Assembly: GCA_965267185.1 (NCBI GenBank)
Contig: OZ253937.1
Location: forward strand, 3,658,001 to 3,722,000
DNA: 64,000 nucleotides
Source: G965267185 sp965267185
GTDB lineage: Bacteria > Pseudomonadota > Alphaproteobacteria > UBA6615
Reading direction: 5' to 3'
Part shown: positions 8,644 through 17,589 of the stretch, one piece after another
How the letters are laid out: each line of letters opens with the position of its first letter
Position numbering within the stretch: position 1 is the stretch's first letter
Made by a program: the position numbers and the translations under genes
The notes under the pieces: model-generated
What the model was told of the DNA's origin: nothing
Seen by the model: the letters and a program-made list of their open reading frames with translations, nothing else
Database searches by the model: none

Positions 8644-9756
8644 CTACTGGAGAACCAGTTCGACGCGCCGGTTCTGCGGCTCGCGGACACCATCGGGTGT
8701 CGGAACCAGCGGGTCGGTTTCGCCGCGGGCGAATATGGCGACCGTAAACGGATCGATACCGAACGTCTGAAGCTGCGTCCTCACGGCTGCAGCGCGGCGC
8801 GCCGACAAGCCCAAATTATAGTCGGATGGGCCCGAGCGGTCGGCGTGGCCGGTTGCGACGATGCGAACCGGGCCGCTGCTTTGGGCAACCGCTGCGGCTT
8901 CGCGGAGAATGCCTTCTGCTTCAGCCGTGATGGCGGATTGGTCCCAGTCGAAGAAGACGATAAACGTGCGCGGCGCCGCCGGTTCGGCAGGTGCCGGTGC
9001 TGGTGCGGGCTGCGGCGCTGGCGCTTGAGCCGCCGGTGCCGGCGCCGGGGAGGGTGCCTCCATGGGCTGTGGACTTGGGTCGGATAGCGCAAAACGCAAG
9101 CCGACAAAAATGGCGTGGTCGCGGTAGTCCGTGTCGAGCGCGCCGACGCTCGGGGAGGTTGCGATATCGAGGCCTTCGACGTTCAGGAACCGATAGTCGA
9201 GCGTGACCTTGAGCCGGTCGTTCAAGGCGTAGGCGCCACCAGCGCCGAGTTGCCAAGCGAAACCGGTATCGCTGTCGTTCATGGTGGTTGCGCCGACCGG
9301 CGTAACGCCATCATAGTCGACTTCCGCCAAGCCAAGACCGCCGCCGACATAAAGGTCGATGTCGGGACTTACCCCGAAATCGTAGAAGACATTCGCCAGG
9401 AAGCTCAACGCATCGACGTCACCGCTACCGGACGCACCCGAAATCGAGTCGACGTCGGAGGGGCGATAACCGCCTTCCAGCTCGATCCTCAAATTCGGTT
9501 CCCCAAGATCGACACCAATGCCGACCAATCCGGCGACATCGGCATCGGTGTCGTTGCTTACATTGATGCCGGCGCCCGAAATATCGGCGTCATCCGTTGT
9601 ATGCGCGCCTAGCGCGCCGGACAAATACAAGCCCTGAAGAAATCGCATGCTGCCGTCAGAGCCTTGCGCGACTGCGGTGGTGCCACCCAGAGTGATGGCC
9701 ACCATAGCCGTTGCGGCGACGGTGAGGGCTGAACGGATATTCGTGCGGTGTGTCAT
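8644..9756 (-). CDS. OmpA family outer-membrane protein
   Basis: 370 residues: signal peptide ending near TTAVAQ, an N-terminal eight-stranded OmpA-like barrel (about 35-215) with alternating hydrophobic strands such as LRIELEGGYRP and KVTLDYRFLN, a Pro/Ala-rich linker (about 225-262), then a C-terminal OmpA peptidoglycan-binding domain (about 265-370). The domain carries the key signature of ATGHADRSGPSDYNLGLSARRA with the Asp and Arg that hold diaminopimelate. It links the outer membrane to the wall. It is monocistronic and divergent from hisZ. Confidence 0.93.
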   Translation of the reverse strand: MTHRTNIRSALTVAATAMVAITLGGTTAVAQGSDGSMRFLQGLYLSGALGAHTTDDADISGAGINVSNDTDADVAGLVGIGVDLGEPNLRIELEGGYRPSDVDSISGASGSGDVDALSFLANVFYDFGVSPDIDLYVGGGLGLAEVDYDGVTPVGATTMNDSDTGFAWQLGAGGAYALNDRLKVTLDYRFLNVEGLDIATSPSVGALDTDYRDHAIFVGLRFALSDPSPQPMEAPSPAPAPAAQAPAPQPAPAPAPAEPAAPRTFIVFFDWDQSAITAEAEGILREAAAVAQSSGPVRIVATGHADRSGPSDYNLGLSARRAAAVRTQLQTFGIDPFTVAIFARGETDPLVPTPDGVREPQNRRVELVLQ

Positions 9757-9999
9757 GACCTAAACCTTTTCGACCAACCTATCGGACCTGCATAAACCGA
9801 CCCGTGGATGGAACATAATTTCCAAGTATTAACTATAACTAACATACCTGAGCATTCGTGGTAACTATCACTGCCACGTCGATTTGAGAATAGCTAACCG
9901 TATGGCGTAAATGCCACAGATATTGCTGTGGCCGTGTCGTCCCCAAAGAACGCCATTGCCATTGCTGTCGCGGGGCAAACCCGCTAAATCCGGCTCGCC
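9757..9999. other. Divergent intergenic region between the OmpA-like gene and hisZ
   Basis: 243 bases holding both promoters. Two small hairpins lie on the hisZ side: GCCACAG 9913-9919 with CTGTGGC 9926-9932, and GCGGG 9970-9974 with CCCGC 9980-9984, the latter ending 15 bases before the hisZ ATG. The hisZ start lacks a good Shine-Dalgarno sequence. The left part (about 9815-9845) is AT-rich. No clear -35/-10 pair was identified. Confidence 0.35.
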
Positions 10000-11202
10000 A
10001 TGTCGATCGATACCGAAAACAAAGCGCTGCTGCCATCTGGCTTGCACGATCTCTTGCCGCCGCGGGCGGCGCAGGAGGCCGATTCGGTACGGGCTTTAAC
10101 CGATGCATTTGCCGCCTTCGGCTATGAACAGGTCAAGCCACCGTTGGTCGAGTTCGAGACCACTTTGATAGGTTCTGCGGAGAATGGCGGGGGCAGTCTG
10201 GCCGGCGAAATGTTCCGGCTGATGGACCCCGCGAGCCAGCGGATGATGGGCGTACGGGCGGATATTACGTTGCAGGTTGCCCGTATCGCGGAGACGCGGT
10301 TGCGCGGCGCCGCCCGCCCCCTGCGGCTGTCTTATGCGTGCGAGGTGCTGCGGGTGCGCGGCAGCCAGTTGCGGCCAGAGCGGTTGTTCGCGCAAGCTGG
10401 TGTCGAGTTGATCGGCTCGGCGGATGTATCGGCCGATGTCGAGGTCGTGGTTCTGGCGGCTGAGGCCCTTGCCGCGTCCGGTGTTTCGGCGCCGACCATA
10501 GATCTGAACTCGCCAGCGTTGGTCGCCCACCTTCTGGAAGATATCGGGGTCGATGATGAAGTGGTTGCCCAACTCCGGGCTGCCTTGGACCACAAGGATG
10601 CAGCAGCCGTTCGTGACCTGACGCGGACCCATGGGGTCGCGTTTGGCACAGCTGCGCGTATTCTCGACGAAATGGTGAGCGCAGCCGGAACGCCGGAGGA
10701 TGTGTTGCCGAAGTTGCGGGCGCTCGAACTTCCTGCGGCGGCGGCGGCGGAAGTCGATCGGCTCGATGCGGTTGTCGCAGGGGTTCGCGCGGCTCGTGCA
10801 GACCTTTCTTTAACGCTGGATCCCGTCGAATATCGTGGCTTCGAATATCACACCGGGGTGAGCTTTACGGTGTTCGCCGCCGGCGTGCGCGGTGAACTGG
10901 GGCGGGGCGGACGCTACATCACGGCCCTGGGCGAGGCCGCGACCGGCTTTTCGCTCTATCTCGACTCGATTATGCGGGCTTTGCCGGAACCGGCGGAAGT
11001 GCAGCGGCTTTATGTCCCGTTCGACAGTCCGGCGGCCGATGCCGTTCGGTTGCGCGCCGACGGTTGGGTTACGGTGGCCGGCTTGGCGCCGGAAAACGAT
11101 GTGCGTGCCGAAGCCGTGCGCCTGGGCTGCAGCCATTGCTGGCATGGCGGGAAAGTTCTGTCTTTGAGTGAATCTGGCGGCAACGCGGCGGTGGAGACGT
11201 AA
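10000..11202 (+). CDS. hisZ: ATP phosphoribosyltransferase regulatory subunit
   Basis: Histidyl-tRNA-synthetase-like paralogue that activates the short form of HisG in the first step of histidine synthesis. 400 residues; class II synthetase fold with LPSGLHDLLPP at the start, a motif-2-like LRLSYACEVLRVRG region and EYRGFEYHTGVSFTVFA, but no C-terminal anticodon domain. The length and lack of that domain separate it from HisS. The stop codon TAA directly touches the purA ATG, so the two genes are translationally linked. Confidence 0.93.
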   Translation: MSIDTENKALLPSGLHDLLPPRAAQEADSVRALTDAFAAFGYEQVKPPLVEFETTLIGSAENGGGSLAGEMFRLMDPASQRMMGVRADITLQVARIAETRLRGAARPLRLSYACEVLRVRGSQLRPERLFAQAGVELIGSADVSADVEVVVLAAEALAASGVSAPTIDLNSPALVAHLLEDIGVDDEVVAQLRAALDHKDAAAVRDLTRTHGVAFGTAARILDEMVSAAGTPEDVLPKLRALELPAAAAAEVDRLDAVVAGVRAARADLSLTLDPVEYRGFEYHTGVSFTVFAAGVRGELGRGGRYITALGEAATGFSLYLDSIMRALPEPAEVQRLYVPFDSPAADAVRLRADGWVTVAGLAPENDVRAEAVRLGCSHCWHGGKVLSLSESGGNAAVET

Positions 11203-12495
11203 ATGGCGAATGTAGCCGTCGTAGGGTCCCAATGGGGCGATGAGGGCAAAGGCAAGATCGTCGATTGGCTGTCCGAGCGCGCCGATGTGGTGGTGCGTTT
11301 TCAAGGCGGACATAATGCGGGCCATACTCTGGTGATCGGCGAACGGGTCTATAAGCTCAGTTTGCTGCCTTCCGGCGTCGTGCGCCCGGGCAAGGTCGGT
11401 GTTATCGGCAACGGCGTCGTCGTCGATCCCTGGGCGCTTTTGGATGAGATCGACACCTTGTCGAGCCAGGGCGTGTCGATTACACCCGAGAACTTAAAAC
11501 TTGCCGACAACGTCTCGCTGATACTGCCGCTTCACCGGCATCTTGATAACGCACTCGAGGAGGCACGGGGCAAGAGCCGGATTGGCACCACCGGCCGCGG
11601 CATCGGGCCGGCCTATGAAGACAAGGTGGGGCGGCGGGCGATCCGTCTCTGCGATCTCGCGGACCGTGAGACCTTAGCGGCGAGGGTCGACCAGCTCTTG
11701 TTCCATCATAACGCTTTGCTTCGCGGGTTGGGCGCTGCCGAAGTCGACGCCGCCGAATTGTTATCGCAGCTGCACGAGGTCGCCGATCGGTTGTTGCCGT
11801 TTGCGGCGCCGGTTTGGCATTGGCTCGATGAAGTGCGTCGCGCCGGTAAACGCATCCTGTTCGAAGGGGCTCAAGGGGCCATGCTCGATGTTGACCATGG
11901 CACATACCCGTTCGTCACCTCATCGAATACGGTCGCCGGTCAGGCTGCTGCCGGCGCCGGGGTGGGCCCGGCGACCATCGGTTACGTCTTGGGCATAACC
12001 AAAGCTTATACGACGCGGGTCGGCAGCGGACCGTTTCCCAGCGAGCTGGAAGATGAGGTGGGTGAGCTGCTGGGCCAGCGCGGCCGAGAGTTCGGCACCG
12101 TCACCGGCCGGCGGCGCCGGTGCGGATGGTTCGACGCGGTAATGGTGCGCCAAGCCGTGGCGGTCGGCGGCATCGACGGGATTGCCCTCACCAAACTCGA
12201 TGTGCTCGATGGGTTGGATGAGCTCAAACTATGTACCGGCTATCGCTTGGAGGGCAGAGATATCGCTTTTCTGCCGCCGGGCATGGCCGCCCAAAGCAAA
12301 GTGGAACCAGTCTACGAAACGCTTGAAGGTTGGAGCGAAAGCACCGCCGGCGCCCGCAGCTGGATCGATTTGCCCGCAACAGCGATCAAGTATATTCGCC
12401 GGGTCGAAGAGCTGATCGGTGCGCCGGTCGCATTGCTGTCCACCAGCCCCGAACGCAATGATACCATTTTGGTGCGTGATCCCTTTGCGGACTAA
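11203..12495 (+). CDS. purA: Adenylosuccinate synthetase
   Basis: GTP-dependent ligation of IMP and aspartate in AMP synthesis. 430 residues, standard length. The N-terminal GSQWGDEGKGKIVD loop, GGHNAGHT, GTTGRGIGPAYEDK, the FEGAQGAMLDVDHGTYPFVTSSN region (read in parts), and TGRRRRCGWFDAV are all present. The ATG follows the hisZ stop with no gap, and GGAGACG at the hisZ end serves as ribosome site. The hisZ-purA order is common in Alphaproteobacteria. Confidence 0.98.
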   Translation: MANVAVVGSQWGDEGKGKIVDWLSERADVVVRFQGGHNAGHTLVIGERVYKLSLLPSGVVRPGKVGVIGNGVVVDPWALLDEIDTLSSQGVSITPENLKLADNVSLILPLHRHLDNALEEARGKSRIGTTGRGIGPAYEDKVGRRAIRLCDLADRETLAARVDQLLFHHNALLRGLGAAEVDAAELLSQLHEVADRLLPFAAPVWHWLDEVRRAGKRILFEGAQGAMLDVDHGTYPFVTSSNTVAGQAAAGAGVGPATIGYVLGITKAYTTRVGSGPFPSELEDEVGELLGQRGREFGTVTGRRRRCGWFDAVMVRQAVAVGGIDGIALTKLDVLDGLDELKLCTGYRLEGRDIAFLPPGMAAQSKVEPVYETLEGWSESTAGARSWIDLPATAIKYIRRVEELIGAPVALLSTSPERNDTILVRDPFAD

Positions 12496-12521
12496 AAAAC
12501 TTTAGGAAAATTGCGGCTAAC

Positions 12522-12539
12522 AGCGCCAAATTTGGCGCT
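12522..12539 (+). terminator. Palindrome after purA, possible terminator
   Basis: AGCGCCAAATTTGGCGCT is an 18-base perfect palindrome 27 bases past the purA stop. It can form a short stem but has no following T-run, so it is a weak terminator candidate or a protein-binding dyad. Confidence 0.35.
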
Positions 12540-12629
12540 TGGTGTTAACCAAACCTTACGTCCCAGATTAGTAGAATCGGCGCATCGGGCGGCCTATCGG
12601 CGCGCCGAAATTGAAGGGGCGGCGTGTGG

Positions 12630-14684
12630 ATGGCCGACCTAGCCGTTAAATCTGACGTTAAGGAGCAGCCGGCCGAACTGGATGCCGAGGCTGGTGGCGC
12701 GCCCGACAGCAGCGTTTCTTCGCTCGAGGGCCGCTGCAATGTGCACCCTAATCAGCCTCTCCCAAATCTTTCCACGCCTACGGCGCAAGCCTTTCATGCG
12801 GTCGACAACAAGGATGGGGCACAGCAGTCCTATGCCCTCATCACCGACCCGCAAGTACCGTTTCGCTGGGATGCGATCATATACGGCCGCGATTTGGGCG
12901 ACGTCGCGGTTGTGAAGCCCATTTTGTGGAGCAGCATCGATTGGCCGAAAACATCGCGGCGCGAGATCATGCTTTTGCTCCGGCGGCCTCCCGGTGAACC
13001 GTTGATGTCCTCGATGGATGCGCAGATCGCGCCGATGAACGCGCCGGAAATTACGCGATATCTGATGAAGCCGATAGCCACCTTGCTGTTCGCTCTCGCC
13101 GACCAGCGGATGGCCCATCGCAATATTCGACCGACGAATCTCTTTCGTGCAGGCAGTGAAGGGCCGATCGTCGCCGGCGAATTTTACAGTGCACCTTCGG
13201 GTTTCAACCAGCCTTCCATATTCGAGTCGATCGAGCGGGCAATGTGCCCTCCGGCGGCGCGGGGCATCGGCGATATCGGCGACGACCTTTATGCGTTGGG
13301 CGCAACGGCGCTATGCCTAGCGCTCGGCAGAAATCCCGCCGCTGGCGTCGACGAACGTCAATTGTTGGCCAAGCGGGCGGAGATGGGCAGCTATGCCGCG
13401 TTGACCATGAGCGGTAAGCCACCCAGTGATATAGCACCGGTTATTCGCTCGCTCATGCATGACGACCCGGGTGACCGCTGGAAGCTGGATGATTTAAGGC
13501 GCTGGTTGGATTCCGGCATTGCCGTTCAACCCAACCCGGTTAGCGTTGCGCGGTCGGATCGTGGTTTCGAATTCGAAGATGGCCGTTATCACACGAGACG
13601 CGAACTGGCATTGGCGTTCGGTCAGAACTGGCAGGCGGCGCGTGAGGTGGCTAAGACCGATGCCGTCGAACGCTGGGCGGAGCGTAGCATCAAGAGCCGC
13701 GATCTTACCGATGCGTTGGCCTCCTGCCGGCTGAGTACCGGCAAAGGTCCTCGGCTGGTTAGCGATGATCTGCTGCTGTCGCGTACGATCTTAACGCTGG
13801 ACCCCGACGGACCATTGCGGTTTCGCGACATATGCGTGATGCCTGATGGGCTTGGCGCTTTGGCCGCTCTAACGCCGGGGGGCACCGATACGGCCGCCGC
13901 GTTTTCTGAATTGATTTTGTCGCGGTTGATGGAGGTTTGGTTCGCAAATCAAGAAAAGGCGAACCAGGCTTCGCTTTCGAGCAAACGCGATGCCGACAAG
14001 ATGTTTGGTATTCTCAGTAAGACGGGGCCGGGGTTCGGGATCGAGAGGTGCGCCTACCAATTGAATAAGAGCCTTGTCTGCCAAAGCCCGCGCCTTAAAG
14101 GGACGAACGTTATCCAGATTCGGGATCTGATGGAGGTGCTCGACGCTGGCGCCACGCGCGGAGAGCAACAGCTTGATCGCCACGTCGCGGCGTTTTTAGG
14201 GGCACGTTATTCCGGCAGTCTCGATGCCGAACTCACGGAGTTTGGCAACGCCCGAAATGGCGAGGACGCGCTGGTTGCGCAGCTTAAGATTTTTGCCGCT
14301 GTGCAATTCAAGCATGGTCCGCCACGGCTACCGAACCTTGCGTCATTGTTTCTTGCTCATGTTGATACGCTCCTGTCGCCCTTCCAGAATGTCGCGCTGA
14401 AGCAGCGCTTGCGCAAAGCGGCTGAGCACGTTGCACCGACGGGAAAACTGCCGGAGCTTTTGGGGGCCGTGCGCAATTCGAAGTATTTGCGCTTGGATCA
14501 GAAGGGCTTCGAGCAAGCCCAGCGTCAGTATCGTGCGCTCGGGAAACGGATCTACGGCCGGGAGGATGAGCGCAGCAGGACAAATCAACGTTCCTTGGCG
14601 CTCGGGCGAACGGCTGCCGCCTATGTGTCCAGCTGCATCGCGGCGACAGTCGTGCTGATGGTATTTTTAGGGGGCATTAGGTAA
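12630..14684 (+). CDS. Membrane-anchored protein-kinase-fold protein, predicted pseudokinase
   Basis: 684 residues from the ATG at 12630 (GGGGCGG about seven bases upstream; a GTG six bases earlier is possible). Residues 75-255 have a Ser/Thr kinase-like order: candidate beta-3 lysine K96 (DVAVVKP), catalytic loop AHRNIRPTNLF at 162-172, and an alpha-F-like DIGDDLYALG. The HRD aspartate is Asn165, the following lysine is Arg, and the DFG site reads GEF (183-185), so phosphotransfer is unlikely. Residues 260-650 are unassigned and helical; a transmembrane helix ends the protein. A small membrane protein gene begins three bases later. Likely a scaffold or sensor; target unknown. Confidence 0.75.
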   Translation: MADLAVKSDVKEQPAELDAEAGGAPDSSVSSLEGRCNVHPNQPLPNLSTPTAQAFHAVDNKDGAQQSYALITDPQVPFRWDAIIYGRDLGDVAVVKPILWSSIDWPKTSRREIMLLLRRPPGEPLMSSMDAQIAPMNAPEITRYLMKPIATLLFALADQRMAHRNIRPTNLFRAGSEGPIVAGEFYSAPSGFNQPSIFESIERAMCPPAARGIGDIGDDLYALGATALCLALGRNPAAGVDERQLLAKRAEMGSYAALTMSGKPPSDIAPVIRSLMHDDPGDRWKLDDLRRWLDSGIAVQPNPVSVARSDRGFEFEDGRYHTRRELALAFGQNWQAAREVAKTDAVERWAERSIKSRDLTDALASCRLSTGKGPRLVSDDLLLSRTILTLDPDGPLRFRDICVMPDGLGALAALTPGGTDTAAAFSELILSRLMEVWFANQEKANQASLSSKRDADKMFGILSKTGPGFGIERCAYQLNKSLVCQSPRLKGTNVIQIRDLMEVLDAGATRGEQQLDRHVAAFLGARYSGSLDAELTEFGNARNGEDALVAQLKIFAAVQFKHGPPRLPNLASLFLAHVDTLLSPFQNVALKQRLRKAAEHVAPTGKLPELLGAVRNSKYLRLDQKGFEQAQRQYRALGKRIYGREDERSRTNQRSLALGRTAAAYVSSCIAATVVLMVFLGGIR

Positions 14685-14686
14685 CC

Positions 14687-15169
14687 ATGGCGAAGGGAAA
14701 GAAACTCAAGCGCAGGGTTCGGCCGGGCACGCGCCGCCGCGGCAGTATGCACATGCTGGTATTGGCGTTTAGTTTTGTGGCGATTGGCCTGCTAGTGTTC
14801 GCTCCGTCTGCGTTGGTCGTGTACTTCGTTGGAATGACGCCCACCGCGGTGGCAATACTCATCGACCGCGACCCCCAAAAAAACGCCGCAATTTCAGTTG
14901 CAGCAATGAATTTCGCCGGCGTCAGCCCCTACCTCGCTCAATTCATCTTCGGCAACGCGTCGTTCAGCCGTGCCCTTGAGCTAGTGTCTGATGTTTTTGT
15001 TTTAGTCGTAATATTCGGCGCTGCCGCCGCTGGCTGGGTGCTGATTATTATATTGCCGCCGATGATCGCGGTCGTTCTCGCGGTCATGTCCGAGAGCAAG
15101 ATCCAAACGCTCCGTAAGGAGCAGCGTAAGCTTATCGAAGAATGGGGTGACGGCGTCACCCACCGTTGA
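14687..15169 (+). CDS. Small integral membrane protein, likely partner of the pseudokinase
   Basis: 160 residues with a very basic N-terminus (KGKKLKRRVRPGTRRR), then three or four hydrophobic helices (about 20-45, 63-85, 98-135) and a charged C-terminal tail. It starts three bases after the pseudokinase stop, so the pair should be made together. No enzymatic motif is seen. The topology by the positive-inside rule puts the N-terminus in the cytoplasm. The gene ends 38 bases before the convergent rpoH end. Confidence 0.75.
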   Translation: MAKGKKLKRRVRPGTRRRGSMHMLVLAFSFVAIGLLVFAPSALVVYFVGMTPTAVAILIDRDPQKNAAISVAAMNFAGVSPYLAQFIFGNASFSRALELVSDVFVLVVIFGAAAAGWVLIIILPPMIAVVLAVMSESKIQTLRKEQRKLIEEWGDGVTHR

Positions 15170-15207
15170 CCCGGCCAAAGATCGTTAGGGGGCCGCTGTA
15201 TCGCAGC

Positions 15208-16098
15208 TTAGGGCTGCGCGAGGCGCTGCTCTTTCGCTAGGTTGCGAATAGCCTTCTGCAGCTTTTCAAAGGCGCGAACTTCGATCTGGCGTACCCGCTC
15301 GCGGCTAATGCCATATTCCTGCGACAGATCTTCGAGCGTTACCGGATCTTCCTTGAGGCGCCGCTCGGTTAGAATGTGGCGCTCGCGTTCGTTGAGCGCC
15401 GACATTGCGTTGCCCAGCATCTCGCGGCGTTTTTCCAGCTCGTCCTCTTCGGCGAGTAGGGTCTCCTGCGATTCGGATTCGTCGACCAGCCAGTCCATCC
15501 ACTCGCTGTCGCCGTCACCATCGGCGCGAAGCGGCGCATTGAGCGAGCTGTCGGGTCCGGCAAGGCGCCGGTTCATTGACACGACATCGGATTCAGCGAC
15601 GTTGAGCTCAGTGGCAATCTTTTCGACATGCTCGGGGGACAAATCGCCTTCTTCGAGCGCCTTCAACCGGCCTTTCATGCGGCGCAGATTGAAGAACAAC
15701 TTCTTCTGCGCTGCCGTTGTTCCCATCTTCACCAAGCTCCACGAGTGCAGGATGTACTCCTGCATGGCAGCCCGGATCCACCACATGGCATATGTGGCGA
15801 GGCGGAAGCCTTTGTCGGGGTCGAATTTTTTGACCGCCTGCATGAGGCCGACATTGCCTTCGGAAATCATTTCCGCCACCGGCAGGCCATAGCCGCGATA
15901 TCCCATCGCGATTTTTGCGACGAGGCGTAGGTGGCTCGTTACCAGCTTGTGGGCGGCGTCGACATCGTCGTGTTCGCGCCAGCGCTTCGCCAGCATGAAC
16001 TCCTCGTCGACCGTCAGCATCGGAAATTTGCGGATCTCTTGCAGATAGCGCGAGAGATTCCCTTCCGGCGTTAAGCTTGGAAGATTGGGTGTCGCCAT
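15208..16098 (-). CDS. rpoH: RNA polymerase sigma-32 factor
   Basis: Heat-shock sigma factor. The ATG at 16098 (MATPNLPSL) is preferred: GGAGGG lies seven to eight bases upstream, and the 13 codons ahead of it look non-coding. 296 residues with region 2.1-2.4 (LRLVAKIAMGYRGYGLPVAEMISEGNVGL in parts, then FRLATYAMWWIRAAMQEYI), the RpoH-box segment near QKKLFFNLRR that is typical of sigma-32, and region 4.2 with YGISRERVRQIEVRAFEKL. It lies downstream of rluD in the same direction with its own promoter region. Confidence 0.98.
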   Translation of the reverse strand: MATPNLPSLTPEGNLSRYLQEIRKFPMLTVDEEFMLAKRWREHDDVDAAHKLVTSHLRLVAKIAMGYRGYGLPVAEMISEGNVGLMQAVKKFDPDKGFRLATYAMWWIRAAMQEYILHSWSLVKMGTTAAQKKLFFNLRRMKGRLKALEEGDLSPEHVEKIATELNVAESDVVSMNRRLAGPDSSLNAPLRADGDGDSEWMDWLVDESESQETLLAEEDELEKRREMLGNAMSALNERERHILTERRLKEDPVTLEDLSQEYGISRERVRQIEVRAFEKLQKAIRNLAKEQRLAQP

Positions 16099-16202
16099 AA
16101 TGTGTCCCTCCGCACACAGCAAGATCGCTGCACGCAAATATGACCTCGCACCAGCTTATTTTGGGCGGATGCTCATGTGTTCGAGGTTATTTCTTACAAT
16201 TT

Positions 16203-16231
16203 AATATGGCTTTTCTATGGCTTGTTTCAAG
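16203..16231 (-). promoter_or_regulatory. Sigma32-like promoter ahead of rpoH
   Basis: On the minus strand CTTGAAA (16231-16225) is followed after 14 bases by GCCATATT (16210-16203), close to the heat-shock consensus CTTGAAA-N11-16-CCCATnT. It lies about 105 bases upstream of the rpoH ATG, immediately after the rluD stop. The same bases could also be read as sigma70-type TTGAAA-N18-TATTAA, so dual use is possible. Confidence 0.55.
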
Positions 16232-17236
16232 TTACTGTAGAGATTCTAAAACATCGATAAGCGATGACATGTCGTTTGGTAATAAAGTTTCAAAAAATAG
16301 CCTTTTGCCGGTTTTCGGATGATCCAATCCCAAGCGAAAGGCGTGTAGGGCTTGGCGGGGAAACCCCGCCATGGCGGCGCGCGCTTCCGGTGAAATAGCC
16401 GTGCGGCCGCGGCGGTTACCAGTCCGTTTTGGCGCCCGGCCATAGACCGGGTCGCCGATGAGTGGATGGCCGATATGAGCTAAGTGGACGCGTATCTGAT
16501 GGGTCCGGCCCGTCGCGAGCTTGCACTTCAGCAGGCTTGCGACCGGCGCCCCGGACGGTCCCAGTGTGCGCTCTGTCTCAAAGTGAGTCAGCGCGGGTTT
16601 GCCGTTACGGCCAACGACCGCCATTTTTTTTCGATTGCGTGGGCTGCGGCCGATCAAAGTCTCGATGTCGCCGGAGGCCGGATGCGGAACTCCCAAGGCG
16701 ACGGCGCGATAGGCCCGATCGACTGAACGCGCCGCGAACTGCGCGGTGAGCGAGGCGTGCGCCGCTGCCGTTTTGGCTGCAACCATGACGCCGCTGGTAT
16801 TTTTGTCGAGACGGTGGACGATGCCCGGTCTTCGTTCGCCACCGATGCCAGTTAGACTGGGCCCGCAATGGGCAATGAGAGCGTTGACCAAGGTGCGGTC
16901 CGGATTGCCGGGGGCGGGATGAACCACCAGTCCGGCAGGTTTGTCGATAACGATTAAGTCGTCATCCTCGTGCAGGACCGTCAGCGGTATGTCCTGTCCT
17001 TCCGGGGTCGCCGGCGCTGCTTCCGGTACGGCCAGAACAAAATTCTCTCCCGCAGCGACCTTGCGCGAAGGCTGTCGCAGCGGCACACCGTCTAAGCTGA
17101 GGTGACCGTCGACGATCAAGGATTTTAGGCGCGAGCGGGATAGCCCACCGATCGCCTCGGCGAGTACCGAATCGACCCGTTGTCCGGCGGCTGCCGCCGG
17201 CGCGCGGACCGTGATCTCCTTAGTCTTTGAAGTCAA
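16232..17236 (-). CDS. rluD: RluA/RluD family 23S rRNA pseudouridine synthase
   Basis: 334 residues. An S4-like RNA-binding domain covers about 15-75 (GQRVDSVLAEAIGGLSRSRLK in parts, ending in GENFVL). The catalytic domain follows, with the RluA signature HRLDKNTSGVMV that carries the active aspartate, then RTHQIRVHLAHIGHPLIGDPVYG read in two parts. RluD modifies helix 69 of 23S rRNA; assignment to RluD rather than RluC is from domain layout and is less sure. The gene ends at the rpoH promoter. Confidence 0.9.
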   Translation of the reverse strand: MTSKTKEITVRAPAAAAGQRVDSVLAEAIGGLSRSRLKSLIVDGHLSLDGVPLRQPSRKVAAGENFVLAVPEAAPATPEGQDIPLTVLHEDDDLIVIDKPAGLVVHPAPGNPDRTLVNALIAHCGPSLTGIGGERRPGIVHRLDKNTSGVMVAAKTAAAHASLTAQFAARSVDRAYRAVALGVPHPASGDIETLIGRSPRNRKKMAVVGRNGKPALTHFETERTLGPSGAPVASLLKCKLATGRTHQIRVHLAHIGHPLIGDPVYGRAPKRTGNRRGRTAISPEARAAMAGFPRQALHAFRLGLDHPKTGKRLFFETLLPNDMSSLIDVLESLQ

Positions 17237-17333
17237 TTTGGGGGCCTAACAGTTGCGGGGTGTCCGATGGATTAACCCAGCCTCCAGCAACAGTCGCATG
17301 CTGATGGGGCGCCAAACAACTAAATGCATAAAT

Positions 17334-17367
17334 ATTAGATACTTAAATAGTTCATTAAGACTCTTAA
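17334..17367. promoter_or_regulatory. Two TTAAG-N3-CTTAA dyads upstream of the histidine kinase gene
   Basis: 17355-17367 reads TTAAG-ACT-CTTAA, a perfect inverted repeat. 17335-17346 reads TTAG-ATA-CTTAA, a near copy. They sit in an AT-rich stretch within the 275-base region between rluD and the kinase gene. The same dyad occurs before both chemoreceptor genes (20530, 22450). A MarR-type or other dimeric regulator is a plausible binder. Confidence 0.5.
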
Positions 17368-17589
17368 CCATAATATAGCCCTTCCTTCTGATAAAGTTGA
17401 ACTGGGCCGTTAGATGTATCCGTACTGATCATCTGCGGCCTCTTTTTTTGATGATTGCGAAAATGACTATGGTTACACCGGTATGGCCAACGTTGATTTG
17501 ACGCAAGGCGAGTGCTCAGGGCTCACTATACCTCCCTTACATACCTACGTAAGCGGGCCTGGCCGGTAGACCCACACGCGGAGCGGAAG

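Noticed and set aside
16140..16322. 60-codon plus-strand frame across the rpoH promoter
   Set aside because: Atypical composition, no ribosome site, and it overlaps the promoter and the rluD end.
17334..17367. CtrA binding sites (TTAA-N7-TTAA)
   Set aside because: The TTAA pairs here are separated by 5 bases, not 7. They fit the inverted repeat TTAAG-N3-CTTAA instead.
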